DNA from: Daucus carota subsp. sativus
Taxonomy: Eukaryota; Streptophyta; Magnoliopsida; Apiales; Apiaceae
Length of the DNA: 64,000 nucleotides
Assembly (NCBI RefSeq): GCF_001625215.2
Contig: NC_030389.2
Span: forward strand, 30,989,454 to 31,053,453
Reading direction: 5' to 3'
Positions 21,472 to 31,834 of the stretch are shown piece by piece. The notes below the pieces were generated by a model, which saw nothing but the letters and a program-made list of their open reading frames with translations, had not been told where the DNA came from and ran no database searches. The first letter of the stretch is position 1; each line of letters opens with the position of its first letter. The position numbers and the translations under genes are program-made.

Positions 21472-22448
21472 ATGGTGAGAAGATATCCATATTTGTTACC
21501 TCAAAACCCTAGTTTTTTCTTTCCTCCTTCCTTGGATTTTACCAATTTGAAGCTTCGGCCTCAAATAAAGTTTAATCTTAAGGTGATTTCATGCAAAATC
21601 AATTCTATTGTATTGTGCATGTAAATTTATAAAAAATATTTTTTGCATGCATGTCATGTTTTTAATTATGGGAATTTTGTGTTTGTAATGTGCAGGTGAG
21701 GAGCGGTAATAGGTGGCCTGTGGTTGACCATTGCCGCTCCAGGAGAGAAAAACGGGTTTTGAGATTTCGGATCAGGTTAGATTTTTATATGATTTGATGT
21801 TCGTTTGAAGTTTGAATCTTATGGTTATTTGTGATAAGAGCATTGACTAATAATGAATTTTTTTTTTACAAAGCTTGTTAATATTTTTGAGGCCTTCTAT
21901 GTTGATGGTAATTATGTTCTCATTCAATACGATGGTTGATATTTTGTACTAATGCGAAAATGAAATGATGTTAAGGATTTTAATTTGATTAACCTCTCTA
22001 CTAGAACTCGGGTTAAGGAGAGAGATCGAGTTTTTGAACTGCTATCAGAACTCGAGTTGGTGAGAGGGATTGAGTTTTGAACCGTTATCAGAACTCGAGT
22101 TGGTGAGAGGGATTGAGTGATTGAGGATCCGCATCTTGGACAATGCATGGGCCTTCGAGTGAGAAAGAGTGTTAAAAAATGATTTAATTAAGTATCATGA
22201 GATTTTAATTGATTTGGTAATGTTAAAAATGTATTGACAAGACTAAAAACTCACCATATATCTGAACTGGAGTTTCTTCATTATTATGTTGTATTTCATC
22301 GAAGTTATTATGATGCCATCAATGATCAAACTGCATATTTTCTATCTGGTTTTTTCATTGAAAGCATTGCAGACTTACTAGTTCATGATTAAACTTTGGT
22401 TCCAGGGTCACCCTTTCTGCACTAACCGCAGGTGTTCTTCTCAAGTGA
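21472..22448 (+). CDS. Possible 77-residue spliced upstream ORF or small gene
   Basis: Exons 21472-21582, 21696-21775 and 22406-22448 have GT/AG borders and compatible phases. They give a 77-residue product beginning MVRRYPYLLPQNPSFFFPPS, with a strongly basic middle (CRSRREKRVLRFRIR) and a short hydrophobic end (VTLSALTAGVLLK). No family is recognised. It lies directly upstream of the Trp/Cys repeat gene on the same strand and the same introns could belong to that gene's 5' leader. It could therefore be a uORF, an independent small gene, or chance. The composition (hydroxylated/basic N-terminus, no early acidic residues) would also suit an organelle-targeting peptide, but that is inference. 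Confidence 0.35.
22000..22125. repeat. 43-bp tandem repeat, three units
   Basis: Three units containing agaactcgagttggtgagag-like sequence occur with periods of 44 and 43 bp, within the inferred leader intron upstream of the Trp/Cys repeat gene. Confidence 0.8.
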
Positions 22449-22649
22449 TCGAATAGTTATGTAGTTAGGCTTCGTAGCTATCCACCTTAAGTCAGAAACA
22501 CGTGTTATAGACGTTGTAACAGTAAGTTTTCCTTTTGTGCTTGTTCTTCATAATCACTTAAACCGTTTAATTTTTTTTATCTTGTGTGAGCTTGCATAAA
22601 ATTCAGACACCTAATTGTATTGATATGACTATAGGTTTCGACTTAAGCT

Positions 22650-23898
22650 ATGGATCTTGTACAAGGAAATAGAAGCAAAGGTGCAGATAACACAATGAAT
22701 GAAGATGAGACAGTTGACTCAGGATATTCAAAATCCTCTAGCTCTCTGTCTTCATACTCATCAGCCACCTGTGAATCTCCTTCTCAAAATGGATCTCCAG
22801 TACAAGTTCCTGTTACTCAAGTCATGGAAAGGCCTGTAGAAGTATCAAGTGATAGGATTCCAGCTTCTATCTTTGAAAACAAAGCCTCTACTCCGACAGA
22901 CTGGAGTGTTGTCTCCAATGATTCGTTGTTCAGCATTCAAATTGGGAAACTTAGTTTCTCCAGAGATCAATTCCTCACTTTGACTGATGACAAGTTTGAT
23001 GAATTATTCAAATCTGAAGAAATGAGAAAATCTGCTGAGGTAATCAGGTCCAGTCTACATAGCGTATTCTCGGTTGGGAACCAACAGTTTGACATGGGAA
23101 AGATATGTGAAGTACAAGATGAAACCTTGGAAGATTCTCCAAGTAATAATTCTGATCAATTCAAACATGGAGTCCCTCATATAGAACCGAATGGAGGTTC
23201 ATCTGCAAATCAACAACAATTTGATGAAAGTGGAATTAGCGGCCAACCCCTCGCGTTTCCAAAGTAAGCCCCCCCTGCCTTTCTTATTAAATATGTGTAG
23301 GAATAATGTATGGACATGGACATGAATGTATACTTCTTTCCTATTTTGAGATGCAAACATGTATAAAGCAGGCCGAATTCTATGTTGTCTTAGCTGGAAA
23401 AAGTATTGTTTGTGTTTCAGACAGACGAAGAAATCCGGGTGCTGGGGTTTCTGCCTTTGTACATGGAACTTTGGGTGTAAGTGGCCAAGTTGGAATTGGT
23501 GCTCAATGTGGCCAAGCTGCTGCTGTACGTGGCAAATCTGCAGCTTTAAGTGGGCATCCTGTGGCTGTAAATGGCCAAGCTGTGGCTGTAACTGGCCAAA
23601 CTGTGGGTGCAAGTGGCCAAGCTGGGGTTGCAATTGGCAAAGCTGTGGCTGCAAGTGGCCAGGCTGCGGTTGTAAATGGCCTAGCTGTAGTTGTTGTGCA
23701 TGGCCAAGCTGCAGTTGTTGTTCATGGCCAAGCTGCAGTTGTTGTGAATGGAAAAGCTGCAATTGCTGTGAATGGAAAAGCTGCAGTTGCTGTGAATGGC
23801 CTCAGTCATGCTGCAAGTTTCAGTGTCCAAGCTTTGACTGCAACTGTTCAAGTTTTAGTTCGTCATTCTGCTGCCCTTGCAACGGTAGAAGGAAATAG
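22650..23898 (+). CDS. Protein with C-terminal Trp/Cys heptad repeats
   Basis: Exon 1 (22650-23263) ends CCA AA|gtaagc and exon 2 (23421-23898) starts after tgtttcag. Phases join only to the Trp/Cys frame, giving 363 residues. The N-terminal half is Ser/Glu-rich and has a block SLFSIQIGKLSFSRDQFLTL followed by an acidic helix-like region. From about residue 212 the chain is a tandem array of W-P-S-C-G-C-K/N heptads (about six) that pass into W-P-S-C-S-C-C-x octads (about five), then a Cys-rich end (CCKFQCPSFDCNCSSF, finishing FCCPCNGRRK). There is no signal peptide. Clustered Cys with Trp suggests metal binding or S-acylation and membrane attachment. Plant G-gamma proteins of the AGG3/GS3/DEP1 type also have Cys-rich tails, but no G-gamma domain is seen. 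The array also happens to read open in other frames; those are not genes. I do not recognise a named family. Confidence 0.8.
23465..23810 (+). repeat. 21/24-bp coding minisatellite
   Basis: DNA repeat underlying the Trp/Cys array: 21-bp units of the form tggccaagctgtggctgtaa give way to 24-bp units with an extra TGT codon. Because unit lengths are multiples of three, unit gain or loss keeps the frame. Several frames on both strands stay open across it. Confidence 0.85.
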
Positions 23899-24815
23899 CT
23901 ATGTTGCATTTTATTCCCCTGTTAACGTACATATAAACGCCCTCCCTTGTTGACATAGTACTCATATGACATTGTGAGTATTACCAATGCTAAATTCGAG
24001 AAAAGAGAAATTAGAAAAAATACAACCACTTCGACAAAGAAATACATTCAGCAGAAATCCAACAGATAGTAGAGAGGCTAGCTGAGCAGCAAAGGTTTCA
24101 TCCAACAACAGCCCTTATGAATTTTGAATATGCTAAGAGAACTTCCAAGATTTGCTGGTACTGTTTTTCTCTATCTTGTAGGTCATATTTTTCCCGACTG
24201 CTGGTATTGGTTTTTGAAAGTCGGTTTGTTGATTGTAACAGACCTTGACTGATTTCCATACCTAGCCTTGTATTGAAAATTTTCAATTCAAATACATAAA
24301 GTTTTGTAGAAATACACACCAATGTCCATTAATTCATCGACTGTTACTAACGCTTGCTAATATTTATACCCTTATAATTGCGGCCACAAATATTGGATGA
24401 CGGTGGAAGATTTGCACATAACGCGTAGTCTGTGACCTCACGAAAGGTATGTCGAAAATTTTTTGCTGTTTTTTTTATTCGTATCTATATAAAAGAACTT
24501 AAGCTCAGGAACAACACAATCCACATTTAAGTCCAGTCCTGGTAGAAATGATGTTCAGCCCGGTTAATATATTGACATTACTAGATTGCTTGGATTGGAA
24601 GTCCTTCAAAATAAAATAAACCTGTTACTATTGTTTGTTACTCTCCTGCTAATCTAAGTGATACAAAGAAAATGGCCAAGAACTAGGTCTCTTTTCATCG
24701 TCATTATTCTCATGTTTTTTACTCCTGATGCTGCTATGCTGCGGAAACTACTACTGCTAACTGCTATTACTAGTCACCTTATTCCTCTAAATATTACTCT
24801 TATATTTGTTATATA
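23899..24815. other. 3' flank of the Trp/Cys repeat gene
   Basis: Presumed 3' UTR and spacer. No exon, RNA gene or repeat boundary is supported until the element at 24816. Confidence 0.45.
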
Positions 24816-25134
24816 GGGTCGCGCTCAAGAGAGAACCAGTTCTTAAAATAGAACCATAGAACCACTAAGGTTCTACTGCAGAACCCTAAATTTTAAATAG
24901 ATTTTTAGGATCTAAATCTAAATACATATTTTTTTTTCATGTTTTTTCATTGTTGTGTGTGTTCAAAAATAATTTTAAAATATAATACATAAATATTGAC
25001 ATTTTTTTGCATGTGAAGTTCTCTGCAGAAGCCTAACTAATACTTAAGTTCTGCTGCAGAACCCTACCTAATACTAGAAATAAGTTAAGAGTTCTATGAT
25101 TCTCTCTCTAATAGTTCTCTCTTGAACATGACCC
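24816..25134. mobile_element. 319-bp MULE-like element with 10-bp direct duplication
   Basis: Left end GGGTCGCGCTCAAGAGAGAA and right end (inverse) GGGTCATGTTCAAGAGAGAA form inverted repeats that continue into atagaacc/ttctatgat blocks. The element is flanked by ttgttatata on both sides (24806-24815 and 25135-25144), consistent with a 9-10 bp Mutator-like TSD. Non-coding. It lies about 390 bp upstream of the RPK2-like start. Confidence 0.85.
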
Positions 25135-25144
25135 TTGTTATATA

Positions 25145-25524
25145 ATTCTAAACTAGTTTGTTCATATATTCTTTTGTTACTCTTATACCACTTTGAGTTT
25201 TAAACCAAATTGTGCTGACTAGAGAATAGCACATTCATTGACTGACTACCACCAACTGGGTCAATGTCCCCATACACTAGCCACAGACAATGAATTGTGC
25301 AAAAAAAAAACTGTTACTGTTTGTGATAGTTGAAACACTCAACTGCTCAAGAAAAATACACAAGAATTGGAGAAAGAAGCCAAGTCTTTATCTTTTTCTT
25401 TACTATTTCATCATAAAGTTTAGTTTTTTGATTGATAACTAAAACCCTCAATAGTGTTAAATTTACAGCCTTTTGATGTTTCTAGTTATGGGTTTTCAGT
25501 TTACTTAGTGATCAAATCAAGAAA
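25145..25524 (+). promoter_or_regulatory. RPK2-like promoter and leader
   Basis: Short region between the MULE-like insertion and the receptor kinase ATG. AT-rich, with no specific element that I can name with confidence. Confidence 0.3.
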
Positions 25525-28500
25525 ATGGAGTGTTTTGAAACAAGACGGTGGAGATCAGTTGTTGAAACCTTAAGTTTGTTTAATGTAATTGTACTGTTCT
25601 ACTTTGTTTATTCAGTTTCAGCAGAAGTTTTGCATGAAAAACTGGTTTTATTGGAGTTCAAGAACTCGGTTTCCGACCCATCTGGTATTCTCTCCAGCTG
25701 GAGAAGTGACAGTTTCAACTATTGTTCCTGGTATGGAATCACATGCAGTTCAGATTCTAGGATTGTGGAGCTGAAGATACCTGGTGGTAAAGGAGGTAAT
25801 GTTTTCGATGCTCCTTGCTTGAGTTCTTCAGAATTTGTATTGCACGGATATGGATACAAAAGGAATTGTTCTGATAGGACTGGTAAGTTGGTTGGGAAAT
25901 TGCCGCGAGTTATTGGTAAGTTATCAGAGCTTAGGGTTTTATCGCTTCCTTTCAATGAACTTAGTAGTGAACTTCCTAGCGAAATCTGGGGTTTAAAAAA
26001 TATTGAGGTACTTGATCTTGAAGGGAATGAAATTACTGGGAATTTGTCTGGTGGTTTTGACAATTTTAGGAGACTGCAGGTGTTGAACCTCAGTTTTAAT
26101 AGAATTAATGGGGAAATCCCGAATTCTCTTTCAGAATGCAGGGGCCTGCAAGTTTTGAATTTAGCTAATAATAAGATAGAGGGAAAGATTCCGCGATACA
26201 TTAGTAACTATGTGAAGTTGAAAGAACTTTACCTGTCATATAACTTGTTAAAGGGATCGATTCCTGATAAATTGGTGAAAAACTGTGGGAGTCTCGAACA
26301 TATAGATTTGTCTGGTAATTATCTGATTGGAAGAATTCCTCGCGGTTTTGGTAAATGTAGCCAATTAAGAACACTTTTGTTGTTTTCTAATGCATTTGAG
26401 GGTGTTATTCCACCTGAACTTGGTAGACTTAATAAGCTTGAAGTATTGGATGTATCAGGAAATAGCCTCCATGGTCGTATCCCGGCAATGCTTGGGAAAA
26501 ACCTGCTTTTCCTTAATTTGAGTTCAAACAGGATAAGTGGGCACCTCGATGTAAAACTTCCAGTTTCCTGTATGATTGTGTTTGATATTAGTTCAAACTT
26601 AATGTCAGGACTGATTCCCAGTTTCAACAAATCTACTTGCAATTCTTTACCCTCTTCTAATTTGCGCGGCCTTCTGCAATCTCCCAGGCTATCCTCTGCG
26701 CGTGTTTCATCTTTTACATGCAAGACACTTTCCAGAAATCCTGCGGCGTTTTCAAGTGTGAGCTTTTCAGTTATTCATGATTTCAGCCGAAATAACTTCA
26801 GTGGTCAAATCCCACTACTTCCAGTAACCCCTGAAAGACTACAGAATGATGTCGAATATGCATTTCTTGCTAGTGGAAATAAGCTCACTGGTCCATTACA
26901 TGACTTGCTCGGTAACTGTAACGAATTTTTCAGAATGATCATAAATGTAAGCAACAATAGACTTTCTGGCAAACTTCCATCTGATATTGGTGTAGCATGC
27001 AAATCTTTAAAAGTTTTGGATGTCTCCAATAATCAGGTTTCAGGAGGAATTCCTCTCAGTATCGGAAATTTAAGCTCACTTGTTAAGCTCGACTTGAGTT
27101 GGAACAAGTTGCAAGGCCAGGTTCCATATGATCTAAGCCTCATGAAGAATCTCAGGTATCTATCCTTGGCAGGTAACCACCTAGATGGAACCATACCTTC
27201 TACATTTGCACAGTTAACATCTCTCCGATGTTTAGAACTTTCGTCAAACTCTTTTTCTGGTGAAATTCCCCTAGGTCTACTCAACTTAAGCAACCTGACT
27301 GTTCTATTGCTCAATAACAATGAACATGAGTTGTCAGGTAAGATCCCTTTCAAGTTGTCAAATACCAGGTCGCTTGCCAATTGTGACATTCTACTTGATA
27401 ATATGAGTGGTAGCAACTTTCTTAGAAATCCTTCTCTTCGACGAGCTACTTTATCTTCAAATCCTTCAGGCGATGAAAGAGATAATTCTGTGGCATATCC
27501 AGCAGCAAGTGGTTCTAAGAACTCGAGTAAAGGATTTAGTTCTACCGAGTTGGTTTTAATAATACCTGCATCTGCAATTGTCGGTATACTTCTGTGTCTA
27601 GTCATCCTCTTCTACTTTATAAGAAAAAATACTCCAAATTCGAGAGCTCATGTTTCTGTCTCTTCTGAGAGAAAGGATATTGTAGTTTTTAAGGATATGG
27701 GGATCCCACTGACTTATGAAAGTATTGTTGAGGCAACAGCAAACTTTAATGGAAACCATTGCATAGGATATGGGGGTTTTGGTGCCACTTACAGGGCTGA
27801 AGTTGCCCCAGGAATCATCGTAGCAGTAAAGAGACTCACCGTAGAAAGATGCCAAGGTGTTCCACAGTTTGATGCTGAGGTAGGTATCCTTGGAAGTATA
27901 GAACACCTGAACCTCATAACGTTAATCGGTTATCATGCCAGTGAAGCTGAGATGTTCCTCATTTATAATTATCTTCCTGGGGGTAATTTGGAGCAGTATA
28001 TTCAAAAACGATCCGAAAGGGCTATCAACTGGAAAATCCTTCACAAGATTGCTCTGAACGTTGCCAATGCACTTGCTTACCTTCATGACCACTGTAATCC
28101 ACGTGTTCTACATCGCGACATCAAGCCAAGCAATGTACTGCTGGATGATGAATACAACGCCTACTTATCTGATTTTGGCTTGTCGAGGCTTCTGGGAATC
28201 TCTGATACCCACGCAACAACAAGTGTTGCAGGAACATATGGTTATGTTGCTCCAGAATATGCGCTCACTGGTCGTTTATCTGAGAAAACCGATGTCTACA
28301 GCTACGGTGTGATGCTTCTTGAGTTGATATCCGACAAGAAAGCTCTGGATCCTTCTTTTTCATCGTATGGAAATGGCTTTACAATCGTATCATGGGCATT
28401 GATGCTGCTGGAAAGAAGCCAGGAAATTGAGTTTTTTGCGGCTGGTCTTTGGGAAGGAGCTCCACAGAACCATCTTGTTAATACTCTAAAGTTGGCACTT

Positions 28501-28587
28501 GGATGTTCAGCTGAGATCAAAGCTACCAGGCCTGCAATGAGACAAGTTGTTGATATACTAACGAGATTTACACCTGCTCCGGGGTAG
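25525..28587 (+). CDS. LRR receptor-like protein kinase, RPK2/TOADSTOOL2-like, intronless
   Basis: One uninterrupted 1020-codon frame. Order: N-terminal signal peptide (hydrophobic LSLFNVIVLFYFVYSVSA, about residues 16-33), LRR N-terminal cap with WSxxxxxxCSWYGITC-type motif, a long series of plant LRRs (LxxLxLxxNxLxGxIPxxL), a Ser-rich juxtamembrane stretch, a transmembrane helix at about 675-698 (ELVLIIPASAIVGILLCLVI) and a cytoplasmic Ser/Thr kinase. The kinase has a G-loop (GYGGFGATY), catalytic Lys769 (VAVKRL), HRD 863-865 and DFG 883-885, so it should be active. The kinase and absence of introns resemble RPK2, which in Arabidopsis acts in anther and meristem development and CLE peptide responses. 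This protein is shorter than the roughly 1150 residues I recall for RPK2, and its C-terminus ends RFTPAPG, so it may be a diverged paralogue. It is followed closely by the AFP gene on the other strand. Confidence 0.9.
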   Translation: MECFETRRWRSVVETLSLFNVIVLFYFVYSVSAEVLHEKLVLLEFKNSVSDPSGILSSWRSDSFNYCSWYGITCSSDSRIVELKIPGGKGGNVFDAPCLSSSEFVLHGYGYKRNCSDRTGKLVGKLPRVIGKLSELRVLSLPFNELSSELPSEIWGLKNIEVLDLEGNEITGNLSGGFDNFRRLQVLNLSFNRINGEIPNSLSECRGLQVLNLANNKIEGKIPRYISNYVKLKELYLSYNLLKGSIPDKLVKNCGSLEHIDLSGNYLIGRIPRGFGKCSQLRTLLLFSNAFEGVIPPELGRLNKLEVLDVSGNSLHGRIPAMLGKNLLFLNLSSNRISGHLDVKLPVSCMIVFDISSNLMSGLIPSFNKSTCNSLPSSNLRGLLQSPRLSSARVSSFTCKTLSRNPAAFSSVSFSVIHDFSRNNFSGQIPLLPVTPERLQNDVEYAFLASGNKLTGPLHDLLGNCNEFFRMIINVSNNRLSGKLPSDIGVACKSLKVLDVSNNQVSGGIPLSIGNLSSLVKLDLSWNKLQGQVPYDLSLMKNLRYLSLAGNHLDGTIPSTFAQLTSLRCLELSSNSFSGEIPLGLLNLSNLTVLLLNNNEHELSGKIPFKLSNTRSLANCDILLDNMSGSNFLRNPSLRRATLSSNPSGDERDNSVAYPAASGSKNSSKGFSSTELVLIIPASAIVGILLCLVILFYFIRKNTPNSRAHVSVSSERKDIVVFKDMGIPLTYESIVEATANFNGNHCIGYGGFGATYRAEVAPGIIVAVKRLTVERCQGVPQFDAEVGILGSIEHLNLITLIGYHASEAEMFLIYNYLPGGNLEQYIQKRSERAINWKILHKIALNVANALAYLHDHCNPRVLHRDIKPSNVLLDDEYNAYLSDFGLSRLLGISDTHATTSVAGTYGYVAPEYALTGRLSEKTDVYSYGVMLLELISDKKALDPSFSSYGNGFTIVSWALMLLERSQEIEFFAAGLWEGAPQNHLVNTLKLALGCSAEIKATRPAMRQVVDILTRFTPAPG

Positions 28588-28664
28588 ATGATACACTCGA
28601 TAGACTCCATAGTTAAATATAAAGAGAACATCAGAATTATAACTGTTGCAACCGAATAAAAAAA

Positions 28665-28746
28665 TTTCCAACCTGTATTTGATGTCTATGTTACCCGCTC
28701 TTCATTTTCCAACCTGTATTTGATGTCTATGTTACCCGCTCTTCAT
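28665..28746. repeat. 41-bp tandem duplication
   Basis: Two identical 41-bp units (tttccaacctgtatttgatg, continuing to ctcttcatt) sit in the 3' flank of the receptor kinase, immediately before the dispersed repeat at 28742. Confidence 0.9.
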
Positions 28747-28908
28747 TTTGTCGGATGTACCAGTGTCAGGTACTCGACACTTGAACGTGGACATTCCAAA
28801 CACTTATTATAAGCCAAAAAGCCAAAAACATATAAAATTTTCAGAATTTTGCCGAACCGACATTCGATGTATCATGTTGGACACTTTTAGCCGAGTCCGG
28901 AGAACATA
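28742..28908. repeat. Dispersed repeat, copy 2
   Basis: Diverged copy of the repeat at 1-131, sharing gtactcgacacttg-, ccaaaaacatataaa-, ttttcagaatttt- and cacttttagccgagtc-like blocks and ending near aacatag. Non-coding; class unassigned. Confidence 0.6.
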
Positions 28909-29274
28909 GTTTGATGGTACCTGAGAAACTTTGTGGCCAAAATTTGGAAATGGAGATCATTCAGTTCTGTCTAGAACAAGTACATTTCTCTTCACAAATG
29001 TACTTTGTGCACAATTTAGTGCACCTCCCATCTCCAGAACTATACAGTAAAACATTATCAAGAACTATACAGGAAAAAAAATATTACATGACTAAACTTT
29101 AGGGAAAAAGAAATGTCTAAAAATTCCATGCCAACAGCATGCTTTCTTCTCTTATGAAATGGTACTTTAAAAAAATCTTACTGAACATTTAGCCTCCAAA
29201 TGGAAATAAAACACTCATAGTTACATGCAAGGACTGGAGATGAATACATCAATCCTGTCCTGTTTTCAAATGCC

Positions 29275-31834
29275 CTAGGAAGAACCGGGATTTACAACTA
29301 TATGCTTGAGTGGATGTGCGATATCAGTTCCACCTGCATGCTTGACAAATCCGGCAGGAGAATAAAAATCACCATGACACACACACATTATCCTCACTTC
29401 TTCTCCATTTCCATACTTGTACAGAATTCCTTCTATTCTTCTCCCATTAGGACCGTCACCTTTTGTGAACACACATGGCATGTCCTCCAATGAGTTCATT
29501 CCGCTATCCTTTGTTCCGCTGCTCGCTGCATTCATTCTCTTATTAGGATTTTCAAGCTCAGCCCTTGGAGGTCTACCAGCATTTTCTCCCTCCTTTTTTC
29601 CCAGAGAACCTTCTGAATCTTGAGATCTTCGGGCTGACTGAATGCTAGCTGGACTAATATCCCCACAACTAGAAGCCCCTGATGTAAAAGACACAAAAAG
29701 AACTGGTATTAGGAAAAAAAGATCTGACAAATAATGAAAGGTTACTAAAGTTCACAAGTAAAAAGATATTCCATGCAGAAGCCCTTAGCTGAGAAACTAT
29801 TGGCGGGCGAGTTACATTAAATTAACAGACCATGTTGGTTGAAGTACCAAGCAAAGAAACTTCATGGTCTGAATATATTTGGCTAACCCATAAGATGAAA
29901 ACAATCCAGCACTGTCTAGAGGAGTGACATTACATGTAAAGATGTGTAAGATAATAAATGCATAAAGAATTAAACAATAAGGAGTCTGCGTTGACTTGAA
30001 AGGGAAGGAAAGGCGGAAGTATAAAATTGATGCAACTACACCCTAGCGCCAAATGGAAGCTTATATATGTAGATATCAGATCTGATGGTCACTGATCATG
30101 TAATCCAATAATCAGATTTGTTTTGTAAAACTTTCTGTATTCCAAATGGATCATAACTTCAGTGAGACGAGACAATTCTATCCACTTGCGTCTAAATGGA
30201 CGGCCGGATACCATGTGTTCAAACAATATTGAAGCTCTTATTACCTCGTGCAATCTTGTTACGCTCCAAGTTAATATAGTTTGTAATTACATGTTTAAAA
30301 TTAAACTGAGAACACACCAAGTGTTAAATGAACTACGTAAACTACTAAGAAAAGGAAAGGAATAGTATAACACGTGTTAAAGATGTATAACCCTAATGTC
30401 TAACCCTACACGTCATTCTATTTCGTCACCCGCTATCATTTTAGTATCTGTCATACTATAATATCGAAAGCTCGTAGCTGCTATATTACAAAAGACTTCA
30501 TATCATTAAAGCCTACGTATGCAACAATCTGAACACAAATAATATTTCCACATTGATAATATGCAAGTTGTGTTCACAAATTTGCACCTCAAATTCAAAC
30601 TTTTCACAACGTTTCCTTCTTTTTCTCTTCATTAGAACTTCAAAAACATAAATCTGCCTTCAATTTGATGACACAGAAAAGTTTCAAAGATTCGTATCCA
30701 TAATAAATGAAGTTTAAAGAACTAACAGATTTAACTATCACATGAAGGGAAAATTATGAGCAAATACAGCTACATTTAAAGTCTATCTTGAGCATTACCA
30801 ACAGTACTTGATCAAAAGTTATAGTCACCAACTTCTTCCTGATGGATATAATTTACAAGGAGCAATCACATAAAGGTCTTAATGCCGAATTAAGCAAATA
30901 CAGTTGGAGCAAATAAAGAAAGTTTCAGATATCAAAACATATGCATAAATTAAGCATCAAATCTCTTCTCGATCCTCCCTAAATAAACCTTTCTAGTAAA
31001 CTACTATTCAATCTTAAAATAGGACTTTTGATTGCGAGTTGTATCAACACAAGCATATTATACATATCAAGGTCTCATCATAAAAACCTCGCAATATTAT
31101 GAAACTTGGTAGGTAAACAACACTATGCAATCGAAATTTATACCTTGAGGTGCTTTGCTACTCTCCATATCCGACACACTCGAAGAACCTCCTCGAGCCA
31201 ACTCCTGTCCACTACCGCCAGAATTCCCCCTCCCTCTTGCAATTACACCCTCAATTCCCCCACCAAGAATAGTCTGTTTAGCAGCAACAGCCCAAGAAGG
31301 CAACCCAAACTGCGGCGCCGCGGATGATCCCACCTTACTCATAGCCTCCACATACAATTGCCTTTGACCACCTCTCCTGTCCTCCTCACCTCCTCTTCCC
31401 CTCTGCTTCTCAGACCGCCTTCTCTTCGCTTCCATCCTTCTCAAACTCTGCATCTCCTTCCTCTTCCTCCACTGCTCCTCCGTCTCAACCGGAAGCGAAG
31501 AGGTCCTAACTAGCCCTGAATAAGGAGCTGGAGCAGTTGCAGGAGGTGTCAAAACCTCAGGTTCATCTCTAACTAAAGGAATTACTCCAGCTACAGAAGA
31601 GGATCTCACAAGTCTGTTTGAATTAGTACTACTAGTACTTCTATCAACACCAAATCTTCCACCCAGTGATAAACCAAGATTCAACTCTATAGCATCACTA
31701 CTTGAATCAATCTTTTTTTCGCTTTCATTAGAAACACCACTAAATCTCTGCAAGAAATCTCTAGGAGCTGTGTTGTCAAGACTCAAATTCTCCATCTCTT
31801 TACTAGTTTTCTTAGTCTCATTACTATCTCCCAT
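29275..31834 (-). CDS. NINJA/AFP-family transcriptional co-repressor adaptor
   Basis: Two exons, 31834-31144 and 29678-29275, split by a 1.47-kb intron (donor CAAG|gtataa, acceptor catcag|GGGC), give 364 residues. The start at 31834 is chosen because MGDSNE fits the family better than the in-frame ATG eight codons upstream. Domains: an N-terminal EAR motif at about 50-59 ([10 protein letters not shown]) that would recruit TOPLESS; a basic NLS-like run at about 133-146 ([14 protein letters not shown]); a middle conserved block ([14 protein letters not shown]); and the C-terminal Jas-like domain ([20 protein letters not shown], then [23 protein letters not shown]). AFP proteins bind ABI5-type bZIPs and dampen ABA signalling; NINJA binds JAZ proteins. 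The C-terminal signature and size favour the AFP branch (AFP2/AFP3-like). The promoter carries an ABRE cluster (32561-32930), consistent with ABA feedback. Confidence 0.93.

Noticed and set aside
23199-23762. Long minus-strand open frame rich in Leu-Gln-Leu-Gly-His repeats
   Set aside because: It is the reverse reading of the Trp/Cys coding minisatellite. Repeat structure with unit length divisible by three keeps all frames open; no start context or splice support.
23306-23953. Plus-strand frame with GQAAVVV-type repeats
   Set aside because: It is out of phase with the exon 1 donor at 23263; only the Trp/Cys frame joins correctly.
26319-28631. Several antisense open frames in the receptor kinase gene
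   Set aside because: Shadows of the LRR and kinase coding strand, with no independent features.
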